DNA from: Oscillospiraceae bacterium
Lineage (GTDB): Bacteria > Bacillota_A > Clostridia > Oscillospirales > Oscillospiraceae
Length of the DNA: 27,159 bases
Assembly (NCBI GenBank): GCA_017939025.1
Contig: JAGBAI010000129.1
Span: 1-27,159 of the forward strand
Direction: 5' to 3'
Both the position numbers and the translations under genes were made by a program. Shown in pieces: positions 7,798 through 16,353 of the stretch; the stretch's first letter is position 1; every line of letters starts with the position of its first letter. Under the pieces are notes generated by a model. The model ran no database searches. It was not told the DNA's origin and saw nothing but the letters and a program-made list of their open reading frames with translations.

Positions 7798-8961
7798 ATG
7801 GAAAAGGAAATTCGGGTAAGAAAGAAGCGGTTCGCGGCCTTCTGGGCGGCGGTGCTGATGGTTTGCGGTATGGTGCTGCCGATGGCGGCCAGTGCCAGTG
7901 ATTATACGATCACGGTTTCTCAGACCAATGAAATCAGTGGTTTGCAGAGCGGCGATATTTTATATGAAAATGATACGATCTTGTATACGAGCGAAATTAC
8001 CGGTACATTTTCAGTTACCTATTTCGACCATAATAACGAAGTAATAGGGTCTGCAACAGCGGTTTCTTATAACCAAAAGCATACGGTAAATTCGTACAGT
8101 TCTCTGCCGGATGACGCAGCCTTTCAAGGCTGGCGTGTGAATGCTGTAAGTGTTTCCAGCGGCATATTGGAAGCTGTCACACTTTACGCACGGATCAGTT
8201 ATCCCATTACATATTCCGGTGTGGAGAACGCCACACACACCAATGGTGACCGGTACACCTATGGAAGCACAGTAACACTGACAGATGCCAGCCGCCCCGG
8301 TTATACCTTTGATGGCTGGTTTACAGATCCGGCATATGAAACAGAAATAACGGGTATTACGGAAAGTACGGAAGGTGCGCTGACGCTATACGCAAAATTT
8401 ACGGCGAATCCAACGCACGCCATTGCCTATGAACTAAACGGCGGCACCAATGGAAACAATCCGGCTTCCTATGTGGAGGGCCTGGGAACGACTCTGGAGG
8501 CTGCTTCCAAGCCTGGTCACAGCTTCGCGGGCTGGTACGAAACCGGGGATTTCAGCGGAACGCCGCTGACAGCCATTGATGCAAACCAGAAGGACGACAT
8601 TACGCTGTATGCCAAATTTACGGTGAATCCGTACACCATCACCTTTGACACCGCCGGTGGCAGTGAAATTGCGCCCATACAGCAGGATTATGCTTCGGTC
8701 ATTACGCCCCCCGGGGATCCTACCAGAGAGAATTACTATTTTGCGGGCTGGGACAAGGAAATCCCCACCACTATGCCTGCGGAAGATGTAACGGTCACCG
8801 CAAAATGGACGCCCCGCGTGATCGATGCCGGTACTTACGATATGAAGGCGGGAGTGGAATACGAGCTGGGAAGCGCCACAATGGTATCCGGCGACAGCAG
8901 TGTGTATACTTCCGGCAGCATCTTCTATGTCCCTGCCGATGGCAGCTATACCTTCAACTAA
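7798..8961 (+). CDS. Secreted protein with InlB-type beta-grasp repeats
   Basis: ATG 7798 follows GAGGAGGAAC at a good distance. The 387-residue product has a basic N-terminus, a hydrophobic core and an ASAS cleavage region near residue 34, so it is exported. The mature part holds three clear InlB_B (Listeria-Bacteroides) repeats at about 136-202, 206-278 and 281-340, each with a GW dipeptide (FDGWF, FAGWY, FAGWD) and ending in LYAKF or TAKW. A weaker one lies at about 71-136 (FQGW). There is no LPxTG motif or C-terminal helix, so it is probably released or held by partners. The first part of the gene is visibly more AT-rich than its neighbours, which may reflect separate origin. Confidence 0.85.
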   Translation: MEKEIRVRKKRFAAFWAAVLMVCGMVLPMAASASDYTITVSQTNEISGLQSGDILYENDTILYTSEITGTFSVTYFDHNNEVIGSATAVSYNQKHTVNSYSSLPDDAAFQGWRVNAVSVSSGILEAVTLYARISYPITYSGVENATHTNGDRYTYGSTVTLTDASRPGYTFDGWFTDPAYETEITGITESTEGALTLYAKFTANPTHAIAYELNGGTNGNNPASYVEGLGTTLEAASKPGHSFAGWYETGDFSGTPLTAIDANQKDDITLYAKFTVNPYTITFDTAGGSEIAPIQQDYASVITPPGDPTRENYYFAGWDKEIPTTMPAEDVTVTAKWTPRVIDAGTYDMKAGVEYELGSATMVSGDSSVYTSGSIFYVPADGSYTFN

Positions 8962-8976
8962 GGAGCGTGGTCTGAA

Positions 8977-10098
8977 ATGAAACAAAATCGAATTTTGGCC
9001 CTGCTTCTGGTGCTGGCTCTGATCCTTTGCGGCTGCTCCGGGGAAAAAGAGGAAGCCTACCGGATGATCCAGGTTCTGGAAGTGTCCGGCTCTGTCAGTG
9101 TGGAAAGAGAAACCATGGGCACCATGGATGCCTATGAGGGAATGCGCCTGGAATCCGGGGATAAAATTACCGTGGGCGCGGACAGCTGGCTGAAAATCAA
9201 AATGGATGAAGACAAGTATGCCCTGGTGGAGCCGGACTCTGTGCTGAGTCTGGAAGCCTCCGGCAGCAGTGCCGACAGTAAGACGGTGCTCCATCTGGAA
9301 TCCGGTGCCGTCTCCAACCGTCTGGAAAGCAAGCTCAGCGACGGTTCCAGCTATGAAGTAAATACCCCCAATTCCACCATGGCCGTCCGGGGCACTGTGT
9401 TCCGGGTGGAGATTACCATGGATGAAGCGGGTGTTTCTGTTACCAATGTCAGCGTTTACGGCGGCGAGGTTGCCTCCCGCCTGGTATACCCCGATGGCAG
9501 TGTGGACGCGGAGCAGCGCTCTGTGCTGATCCTGGGCGGTACCGGTGTCCAGATCTGGGGCAACGACATTCTGTCCAAGTATGTGACCATCGGCAACAAA
9601 CTGGAGTTGGATGACCTGCGGCTGCAAACGCTGGAATTCTTACAGGAAGCCCAGAATGCAGGTCAGGCGCTGGAAATCACCCCGGAGGAACTGCAAGCGC
9701 TGATCGGGGCCTTGGAGCAGAGCCCAGAGCCTGTAAAGGAAACCACCGCGCCCACAGATGCGACCACTGCACCTGCAGAAGAAACGACAGCACCCACCAA
9801 AGAGACAACTGCTCCAACCACCGCGCCCAGGCCTGTTGCGCCTCCGGAAGAGGAAGAACCGGAGTATGTTCCCCCTGCCACGACCCAGCCTCCGCAGACC
9901 CAGGCACCAACGACCCAGCCTACCCAGCCTGCCACCTATACGGTGACCTTCGAATACCAAGGAACGCCCTTCGCCACCCAGACGGTCACCGCCGGGGAAA
10001 AGGCACAGCTGCCTAAGCTGCAGCCTGCGGCAACCGGCTACTGGACGGGGATCGAGAATGCCATCACCGCAGATACCGTCATCAAGTGGAACGGCTGA
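8977..10098 (+). CDS. FecR-domain lipoprotein with Thr/Pro linker
   Basis: The 373-residue protein starts with a lipoprotein signal whose lipobox is LCGC (acceptor C20). Residues about 30-190 form a FecR domain, with the internal segments AVRGTVFRVE and VYGGEVASR as the recognisable core. A Thr/Pro/Glu-rich spacer (about 245-315, repeated TTAPT-like units) follows. The C-terminus (about 317-373) looks like a shortened InlB-type beta-grasp unit, beginning YTVTFEYQG and ending IKWNG. Outside the iron-uptake operons FecR domains are often envelope sensor or scaffold modules and recur beside CHASE2 proteins. Here it is probably anchored to the outer face of the membrane with the repeat domain projecting outward. 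RBS AAGGAGCG fits. Confidence 0.88.
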   Translation: MKQNRILALLLVLALILCGCSGEKEEAYRMIQVLEVSGSVSVERETMGTMDAYEGMRLESGDKITVGADSWLKIKMDEDKYALVEPDSVLSLEASGSSADSKTVLHLESGAVSNRLESKLSDGSSYEVNTPNSTMAVRGTVFRVEITMDEAGVSVTNVSVYGGEVASRLVYPDGSVDAEQRSVLILGGTGVQIWGNDILSKYVTIGNKLELDDLRLQTLEFLQEAQNAGQALEITPEELQALIGALEQSPEPVKETTAPTDATTAPAEETTAPTKETTAPTTAPRPVAPPEEEEPEYVPPATTQPPQTQAPTTQPTQPATYTVTFEYQGTPFATQTVTAGEKAQLPKLQPAATGYWTGIENAITADTVIKWNG

Positions 10099-10141
10099 CA
10101 GAAAATACTGGAATTCCAAAAACTCAGGAAAGGAGTCTTTC

Positions 10142-11218
10142 ATGCGAAAAACAGCTGCAATTGTGACCATTTTGAGTATCCTTCCGGGACTGCTGACCGG
10201 CTGTACAAAGCAGGAAGCTCCGTTGACAGAAATCCCGCAGACGGTACCGGCGGAAGTACAGGAAACCATTCCTGCCGGGTTGGAACACTTTACGGGACTT
10301 GACCGCTATGCCGATCCTGTGGATTATTCGGATCCGAATAACTGGCTGTCCCTGCCCCAGGCACCGGAAAAGGATGTGGATGTGATCTTCCTGTACCCCA
10401 CGGTTTACGGAACCATGGGAGAAACGGAAGCGGACATGGCCTGCATCGATGATATGTCCATGCGCATCGGCGCGGCGTTGACGGCAGCCACCCAGGCCAG
10501 TGTTTTTGGGGAAAGCTGCAATCTGTTTATTCCCTATTACCGCCAGTTTACGGTGGAAGCGCTGCTGGAAATGGATGCGTCCTACCCGGAGCTGATGGAA
10601 TACTGCGTCAGGCAGGATATTTACCGGATGCTGGACTATTATTTTAAATACGAAAACCAGGGCAGGCCCTTTATCCTGGCGGGCCATTCCCAGGGCTCCC
10701 TGTGGCTGACCTATGTGCTGGAAGATTACATGGCCAAGAACCCGGAATACTTACAGAATATGGTGGCGGCCTATGTTATCGGCTACAGCGTCACGGAGGA
10801 TTACCTGGCCCGGAATCCCCATCTGAAATTCGCGGAAGGCTCTGACGATACCGGTGTCATCATCTCCTATAATACGGAAGGCCCCGAAAACAAGGATCAG
10901 TATAACTGCGTCGTCCGGGAAGGCGCAATTGCCATCAACCCCATTACCTGGAAGCGGGACGACAGCTATGCACCTGCGGCAGAGAATCTGGGTTCTCTTA
11001 ACGGGGAAGGCGGACTCGGCCCGGGCATTGCCGATGCCAGGATCGATCCTGACCGTGGTGTAGTGGTCTGCGAAAGCATAGAGGCCGTGCCGGAACTGCA
11101 AAGTGCCATGGCAGAATACTTTGGCCCCGAAGGCTACCATTTGCAGGACTATAGCCTCTATTACGGGAATTTACAGAAAAATGTCGCGGACAGAATCGCC
11201 GCATTTGAAAGGAAGTAA
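10142..11218 (+). CDS. DUF3089 alpha/beta-hydrolase lipoprotein
   Basis: ATG 10142 is preceded by AGGAAAGGAG. The 358-residue product has a lipoprotein signal (LLTGC, acceptor C21), so it is membrane-tethered outside the cell. The DUF3089 signature is clear: PNNWLSLP (66-73), VDVIFLYPTVYG (79-90) and the nucleophile elbow AGHSQGS with S183. The family is an alpha/beta-hydrolase group of unknown substrate, expected to cleave esters or amides. Lying directly before an acyltransferase-like gene and two genes from a GAF-ABC pump, it could trim or transfer an exported acyl product. That role is inferred from position only. Confidence 0.88.
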   Translation: MRKTAAIVTILSILPGLLTGCTKQEAPLTEIPQTVPAEVQETIPAGLEHFTGLDRYADPVDYSDPNNWLSLPQAPEKDVDVIFLYPTVYGTMGETEADMACIDDMSMRIGAALTAATQASVFGESCNLFIPYYRQFTVEALLEMDASYPELMEYCVRQDIYRMLDYYFKYENQGRPFILAGHSQGSLWLTYVLEDYMAKNPEYLQNMVAAYVIGYSVTEDYLARNPHLKFAEGSDDTGVIISYNTEGPENKDQYNCVVREGAIAINPITWKRDDSYAPAAENLGSLNGEGGLGPGIADARIDPDRGVVVCESIEAVPELQSAMAEYFGPEGYHLQDYSLYYGNLQKNVADRIAAFERK

Positions 11219-11224
11219 GATTAC

Positions 11225-12439
11225 TTGAAACCCAACCGCATCAAGCTGATGGCAGAACGGTTCTTCCTGTTCGACCCCAGCATTTATATGAATGTCATTT
11301 TTACCATCGATGGTCAGGTTCCTGTGGAAAAGATCCGTGCTGCCATTGAAATGACCTTTACCCAGAACCAGACTACCATGTCCAAAGCTGTTCTGGATGA
11401 AAAGGGCAACCTCTATCTGGAGGAAATGGGCCGCACTGGCTGCCATATCTTTGTGGACAGCCGGAACTGGCAGGAGATCCGCCGGGAACAGGAGCGCATC
11501 CCCTTCCGGATCAACGAGGGCGAATTCCTCCGGGCCTTTATCACCCCCAGGGAAAACTGCACTGACGTTTACCTGATGGCCCACCACATGATGGCGGACG
11601 GTTCCGGCCTGCTGATCCTGGTGGATGACATTATGAACAATCTGGCAGGTTTCCCTGTGAAATACAAGCCCACCGAGGTCATGCAGCGGAAAGAAGTGAT
11701 CCGCAAGGGTGACCTCCCCTTCATGTCCCGGTTCCGGCTGCGGCTGCTGAACGGCCTGTGGGCCAAGGAAAAACGGGTCTTTACCTGGGAGGACTACTAT
11801 CAGATCCACGAGACCTACTGGAAGGATAAGAGCACCTATTTTGAATTTACCACGATAGAAGCGGAAGAACTGGCGGCTATCAAGCACGAATGTAAGGAGC
11901 TGGGCATCACCGTCAACAGCTATCTGGTGGCAAAAATCATGAAAAACTATCCGGAGGATCATATTCTGGGTGTTCCCGTCAGCCTCCGGGGAAAAAGCAG
12001 CTCCATTTCCAATATGATCACCAGTCTGATGCTGGAATACCGGTACGATACAGAAAAGTCTCTGGCGGAAAATGCCCTCCGGGCCCATCAGATTATCCGG
12101 GAAGGCCTTGCCAGCGAGCCCATGCGCTATCACATTCCCCAGTTCGTGGCCATTCTGGATCCCACGCTGATGGATGCGGCGGTGGCCCATTTTGTTCTGG
12201 GCTTTGACAATGAGGCAGCCAGAAAGGCCGCCTATGTGATCGGTTACACCAGCAGCTTAGGCACCGATGTGGGCATCACCAACCTGGGCGTTCTGGATGT
12301 GAAGCAGCAGTACGGCGATTACCGGATCACCAATATGATCGGCATTCCGCCCCATGTCTCTGCCACCAGACGGGTCGTCAGTATTTATACTTACGATGGA
12401 AAAATGACCATTACGGATACGAAGGTAAAGAAAATCTGA
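11225..12439 (+). CDS. Condensation-domain-like acyltransferase
   Basis: The 404-residue protein begins with TTG 11225, six bases after the previous stop, behind AAAGGAAG. It carries HHMMADG at residues 120-126, the HHxxxDG catalytic motif shared by non-ribosomal peptide condensation domains, Pap proteins, alcohol acetyltransferases and related acyltransferases. The bilobed architecture is suggested by a second half with conserved VPVSLRG (about 258-264). There is no carrier protein or adenylation partner of NRPS type, so a stand-alone acyl-transfer role is likely, perhaps with acyl-CoA made by the ligase at 16354. No signal or membrane helix is seen, so it is cytoplasmic. Acceptor and acyl group are unknown. 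Confidence 0.82.
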   Translation: MKPNRIKLMAERFFLFDPSIYMNVIFTIDGQVPVEKIRAAIEMTFTQNQTTMSKAVLDEKGNLYLEEMGRTGCHIFVDSRNWQEIRREQERIPFRINEGEFLRAFITPRENCTDVYLMAHHMMADGSGLLILVDDIMNNLAGFPVKYKPTEVMQRKEVIRKGDLPFMSRFRLRLLNGLWAKEKRVFTWEDYYQIHETYWKDKSTYFEFTTIEAEELAAIKHECKELGITVNSYLVAKIMKNYPEDHILGVPVSLRGKSSSISNMITSLMLEYRYDTEKSLAENALRAHQIIREGLASEPMRYHIPQFVAILDPTLMDAAVAHFVLGFDNEAARKAAYVIGYTSSLGTDVGITNLGVLDVKQQYGDYRITNMIGIPPHVSATRRVVSIYTYDGKMTITDTKVKKI

Positions 12440-12469
12440 TCCTTTGCGTTCTCCATAAGAGGTGCCCCT

Positions 12470-13690
12470 ATGAATCAAAGAGTGAATTACACCCAGGTGG
12501 TCTGGGAAATAACCCGGCAGTTACAGGAATCGGAGTCGCTGGAAGAGGCCCTGCGGATCAGCCTGGGAACGGTTGTCCGGGCGGTGGGCGCGGAAGCGGG
12601 AACCATCTGGTTTTACAATAAGGATGGTGACGGACGGATCCACCCCTCCTTCTGGATCGGCGGCGCGGATCTGACGGGCTTAAGTCTGGCAGCAGGCGAG
12701 GGCATTGCAGGCAGCGTGGTGGAGACCGGCAAGACCACCGTGGTCAAGGATTGTCAGTCTGACCCCCGCTGGGCAGGCCGGTTCGATGCCAAAACCGGCT
12801 TCGTGACCCGAAGCATGGTCTGTGTACCCCTGCTGAACAAATACGAGACCATTGGCTGCATCCAGATCATTAACAAGCTGGACGGATCCCTTTACAATGA
12901 TGCGGACGTAGAGCTGTGCGAAAACCTTGCCATGCTGACGGCCATTGCCGTGGATGGCAACGGCCTGAACTTAGGCTTCAGCCAGGAAAAGCCAACGCTG
13001 GTCTCTCTGAAAAATGTGACAAAGACCTTTGGCACCGGCGAGATGCAGGTGCAGGTTCTGAAAGGCATCAATCTGGATGTCCGGGAAGGAGAATTCCTGG
13101 TGATCCTGGGAGAATCCGGCTGCGGCAAATCCACCATGCTGAACATCATCGGCGGCATGGATCAGCCCACCTCCGGCAGCGTGATCTTTGCCGGCAAGGA
13201 TTATGCTTCTGCCACAGAAGCGGAGCTGACGGCTTTCCGCCGCAGATCCGTGGGCTTTATTTTCCAGGCCTATAACCTGATGCCTACCCTGACAGCAGAG
13301 GAAAATCTGAATTTTATTGGTGAGCTGGCAGACACACCCATGACTGCCGCAGAGGCGCTGGCATCTGTGGGACTGCTGGAAAAACGGAAAAATTATCCCG
13401 GCCAGCTGTCCGGCGGCCAGCAGCAGCGGGTCTCCATTGCCCGGGCGCTGGTGAAGCGGCCCAAGCTGATTCTGGCGGATGAACCCACCGCAGCCCTGGA
13501 CTATGAAACCAGCATCGAGGTGCTGTCTGTTCTGGAAAATGTCATCAAATCCGGTACTACCTTATTGATGGTGACCCATAATGAAGAGATCGCGAAAATG
13601 GCAAACCGGGTGATCCGCATGAAAGGCGGCGTGGTATCTGAAGTAGTCTTTAACCACCATCCCGCCAGTGCCAGGGAGTTGGTTTGGTAA
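12470..13690 (+). CDS. GAF domain fused to MacB-type ABC transporter ATPase
   Basis: Residues 1 to about 165 form a GAF domain ([34 protein letters not shown]). Residues about 176-400 form an exporter-type ABC ATPase: Walker [10 protein letters not shown] (214-222), Q-loop Q266, signature LSGGQ (313-317), Walker B LILADE (333-338) and switch H370. All catalytic residues are intact. Such ATPases normally lack any N-terminal sensor. The GAF end reads NK (135-136), Y142, D146, close to the NKFDE signature of cyclic-nucleotide-binding GAF domains, with V replacing the final E. It overlaps the permease start by one base, so the two form one transporter. Binding of cAMP made by the operon's cyclase is a hypothesis. 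Confidence 0.9.
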   Translation: MNQRVNYTQVVWEITRQLQESESLEEALRISLGTVVRAVGAEAGTIWFYNKDGDGRIHPSFWIGGADLTGLSLAAGEGIAGSVVETGKTTVVKDCQSDPRWAGRFDAKTGFVTRSMVCVPLLNKYETIGCIQIINKLDGSLYNDADVELCENLAMLTAIAVDGNGLNLGFSQEKPTLVSLKNVTKTFGTGEMQVQVLKGINLDVREGEFLVILGESGCGKSTMLNIIGGMDQPTSGSVIFAGKDYASATEAELTAFRRRSVGFIFQAYNLMPTLTAEENLNFIGELADTPMTAAEALASVGLLEKRKNYPGQLSGGQQQRVSIARALVKRPKLILADEPTAALDYETSIEVLSVLENVIKSGTTLLMVTHNEEIAKMANRVIRMKGGVVSEVVFNHHPASARELVW

Positions 13691-16341
13691 TGAAAAAAAC
13701 ACAGCTTACCCATTTGTACCGGACAATCCGGAAAAATCTGATCTCCTTTTTGGCTGTCGCCATGATGGCAGCCACGGCCATTGCCATTTTTGTGGGTGAC
13801 CAGTCCGCCGCCAAGGCGATTCTGGACGAGGCCAACCGCTATTTTGTAGAAAACCGGCTCCAAAGTCTGGAAATCTCCAGCCCCTATGGCATCACCCGGG
13901 AGGATATTGAAGAGATGTCCACCTGGGAGGGCGTGGATGCGGTGGAAGGCGGCTTCTCTGCCATGGTTCTGGCGGAGCTGGGGGGCGGCACCGGTAAGAC
14001 CTTGGTGGAGGCCCATGCGCTGCTGGATACCATGAACCTTCCGGTGGTTCTGGAAGGCCGGCTGCCTTCTGCCGTTGACGAAGTGGCCCTGGAGCAGACC
14101 ATGGCGGAAAAAGAAGGGCTTCGGGTAGGGGATCAGTTTCGCATTACCCATGAGGGCCAGCTGAAGACTCACGCCTTCACGGTCACTGCCATCATCAACC
14201 AGCCCTCCTACTGCTATGCCCGGCCACGGGATGCCAGAGGCCAAAGCGACATCGGCATCGGCTCTGCCTACTATTACATTGCCTTCGCGAAAGGGGCCTT
14301 TGACGAGGATTATTACAGCGGCGCCTATTCCACCGCCTATGTGCGCAATGACGCCCTGGATCAATACCATTATTTTTCGGACGAATATAAGCAGAATGAA
14401 GCTGCCTTTCAGCAGCAGATCGAAGCCCTTGGGGCCCAGCGGGCCCGGCTTCGCTATGAGGCTGTAAAGGAAGCATTGCCGGAGCAGCTTGACGATGCCA
14501 GGAAGGAACTGGAGCGTCAGGAAAAAAATCTGGAGGTCGGACAGGAAACCCTGTCTGTGATTTTACAGATCATGGGGCTTTCCGGGGACAGTCAATATCA
14601 GGATATTCTGCAGCAGGCAAAATCGGCTTTTGAAGCTGGTGAACTTGCCTTGTCTGAGGGTTGGGATGCTCTGGCCCAGGCGGAAAAGACCGCCAATGAT
14701 TTGGCGTATTGCGACTGGATCGTGTCCCCCCGGCAGGATATCGGTGATGTACGCAGCATCGCTACTGCGGTGGAGGGCCTTTACGGTCTGAGCTATTCCA
14801 TGGCCATGATTTTCGTCATTGTGGCCATCACGGTCTGCTATGCGGCCATCTCCCGGATGATCAGTGAGAGCAGCGCTCTGATGGGCATGCAGAAAGCCCT
14901 GGGCTTTACCTCGAAAGAGATCAGAGCGCATTTCATGGCTTACAGCATCCTCTGCGGCGTTTGGGGCGCTCTGGAAGGCTGGGTCTGCGGCTATCTGGTG
15001 GTTCAGTTCATGAACGTGAAAATCTACCAGACCCTGTTTTTGATGGGGGATGTTCCGCTGGCTTTTGCCTGGGATGCCGCCATTGCGGTCTCGGTGTTTT
15101 TTGTTGGTATTTTTATTTTGGCCGCTTATGGGGCCTGTGGGAAAAAGGTCAACCTGCCTGCCACGGAGCTTCTCCGGGGAGAGACCACCCAGCGGGACAG
15201 AAGGTTCTGGTTTGAAAACTGGAAACCCTACCAAAAGCTGCGGCTGTACAGCAAAACCATGATCAAGAATGCGCTGGTGGACAAATCCCGGATGCTGACC
15301 ACTGTCATGGGTGTTGCAGGCTGTGCAACGCTGCTGGTGATCAGCTTTACTCTGCTTCTGACCATGCGGGAATCAGAGAAAATTCCCTTTGAAGAATATT
15401 TCCTCTACGAGAACCGTCTGGTAGTGGACAGCACGAAAAGCGACGGCACTGCCTTTGAGGAAGTGCTGGAGGAAAAGAACATTCCCTATACCCGGATCCT
15501 GGACAAGCTGAAGCTCTGCCGTCCCCTGGACGGCGAATGGTCCGGCGGCCATATTGTGGCGGTATCTGATGGGGAAGGGCTGAAAGACTTCATGGTGCTG
15601 GAAGATCCTCAAAGCCGGGAGATTCTGGAGGTTCCCGAGGAAGGGGCGCTGGTCTCCATCCGCTGTGCGGAAGTCTTTGGACTGGATGCAGGCTCAGAGC
15701 TGGAGATTCTGGGTTCTGACGGAAGCCCCAGAAGGATCCGGGTGGCAGGCGTGGTGGAGCATTATCTTGCTTACAATCTGTTCGTGGTTTCGGACAGCTA
15801 TTACGAAGCGGTCTTTGGCGAAGCAGCCGACGAGAGCGTTTTCCTTCTGAAAGGAAGTATTGACGGCCTGTATGAAGCGGTGAAGGATCTGGAGGGCTTT
15901 TTGTCCATCCGGGACAACAGCGAATTTGTGGGCATTGGTGATATACTGAACATCATTGTCATCGTCTGCTTTGTCTTTGCGGCACTGATGGCGGTGATGG
16001 TGATGCTGAACCAGAATGTGATGTATATTGAGGAAAAGGTCAAAGAGTTGTCTGTCATGCGCATCAATGGCTTTACCCTGCGGGAGACCCGTGCCTTTGT
16101 GTCCCGGGACAATTTCGTTCTGACGGCTATGGGCATTGTGGCGGGCTGGATTTTGGGTATGATACTGGGTTACCAGGTGCTGCGGATCCTGGAGGTGGGC
16201 GTGAACCACTATATCCGGACGCCCAGCTGGAAAGCCTGCCTCATTGCGGGGGCAATCTGCGGTATTTTTGCCTGGGCCATGAATAAACTGGCCGTGCGCA
16301 GAATCGCGAAGCTGAATCTGACCAATGTGAACGCAAATTAA
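13690..16341 (+). CDS. FtsX-family ABC transporter permease
   Basis: The 883-residue permease has an N-terminal helix (about 18-38), a large outer domain, a charged coiled-coil segment (about 235-340, beginning near EAVKEALPEQLDDARKELER), three helices (about 370-490), a second extracellular domain (about 535-740) and three final helices. This is the duplicated FtsX/MacB-like layout of single-gene exporters of the lipoprotein, peptide or lipid type. ATG 13690 overlaps the ATPase stop (TAATG) and is preceded by AGGGAGTTGG; a GTG two codons earlier is less likely. Together with the GAF-ABC subunit it should act at the cytoplasmic membrane by mechanotransmission or extrusion. Its substrate is unknown. 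Confidence 0.9.
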   Translation: MKKTQLTHLYRTIRKNLISFLAVAMMAATAIAIFVGDQSAAKAILDEANRYFVENRLQSLEISSPYGITREDIEEMSTWEGVDAVEGGFSAMVLAELGGGTGKTLVEAHALLDTMNLPVVLEGRLPSAVDEVALEQTMAEKEGLRVGDQFRITHEGQLKTHAFTVTAIINQPSYCYARPRDARGQSDIGIGSAYYYIAFAKGAFDEDYYSGAYSTAYVRNDALDQYHYFSDEYKQNEAAFQQQIEALGAQRARLRYEAVKEALPEQLDDARKELERQEKNLEVGQETLSVILQIMGLSGDSQYQDILQQAKSAFEAGELALSEGWDALAQAEKTANDLAYCDWIVSPRQDIGDVRSIATAVEGLYGLSYSMAMIFVIVAITVCYAAISRMISESSALMGMQKALGFTSKEIRAHFMAYSILCGVWGALEGWVCGYLVVQFMNVKIYQTLFLMGDVPLAFAWDAAIAVSVFFVGIFILAAYGACGKKVNLPATELLRGETTQRDRRFWFENWKPYQKLRLYSKTMIKNALVDKSRMLTTVMGVAGCATLLVISFTLLLTMRESEKIPFEEYFLYENRLVVDSTKSDGTAFEEVLEEKNIPYTRILDKLKLCRPLDGEWSGGHIVAVSDGEGLKDFMVLEDPQSREILEVPEEGALVSIRCAEVFGLDAGSELEILGSDGSPRRIRVAGVVEHYLAYNLFVVSDSYYEAVFGEAADESVFLLKGSIDGLYEAVKDLEGFLSIRDNSEFVGIGDILNIIVIVCFVFAALMAVMVMLNQNVMYIEEKVKELSVMRINGFTLRETRAFVSRDNFVLTAMGIVAGWILGMILGYQVLRILEVGVNHYIRTPSWKACLIAGAICGIFAWAMNKLAVRRIAKLNLTNVNAN

Positions 16342-16353
16342 GAGGAAACGAAA

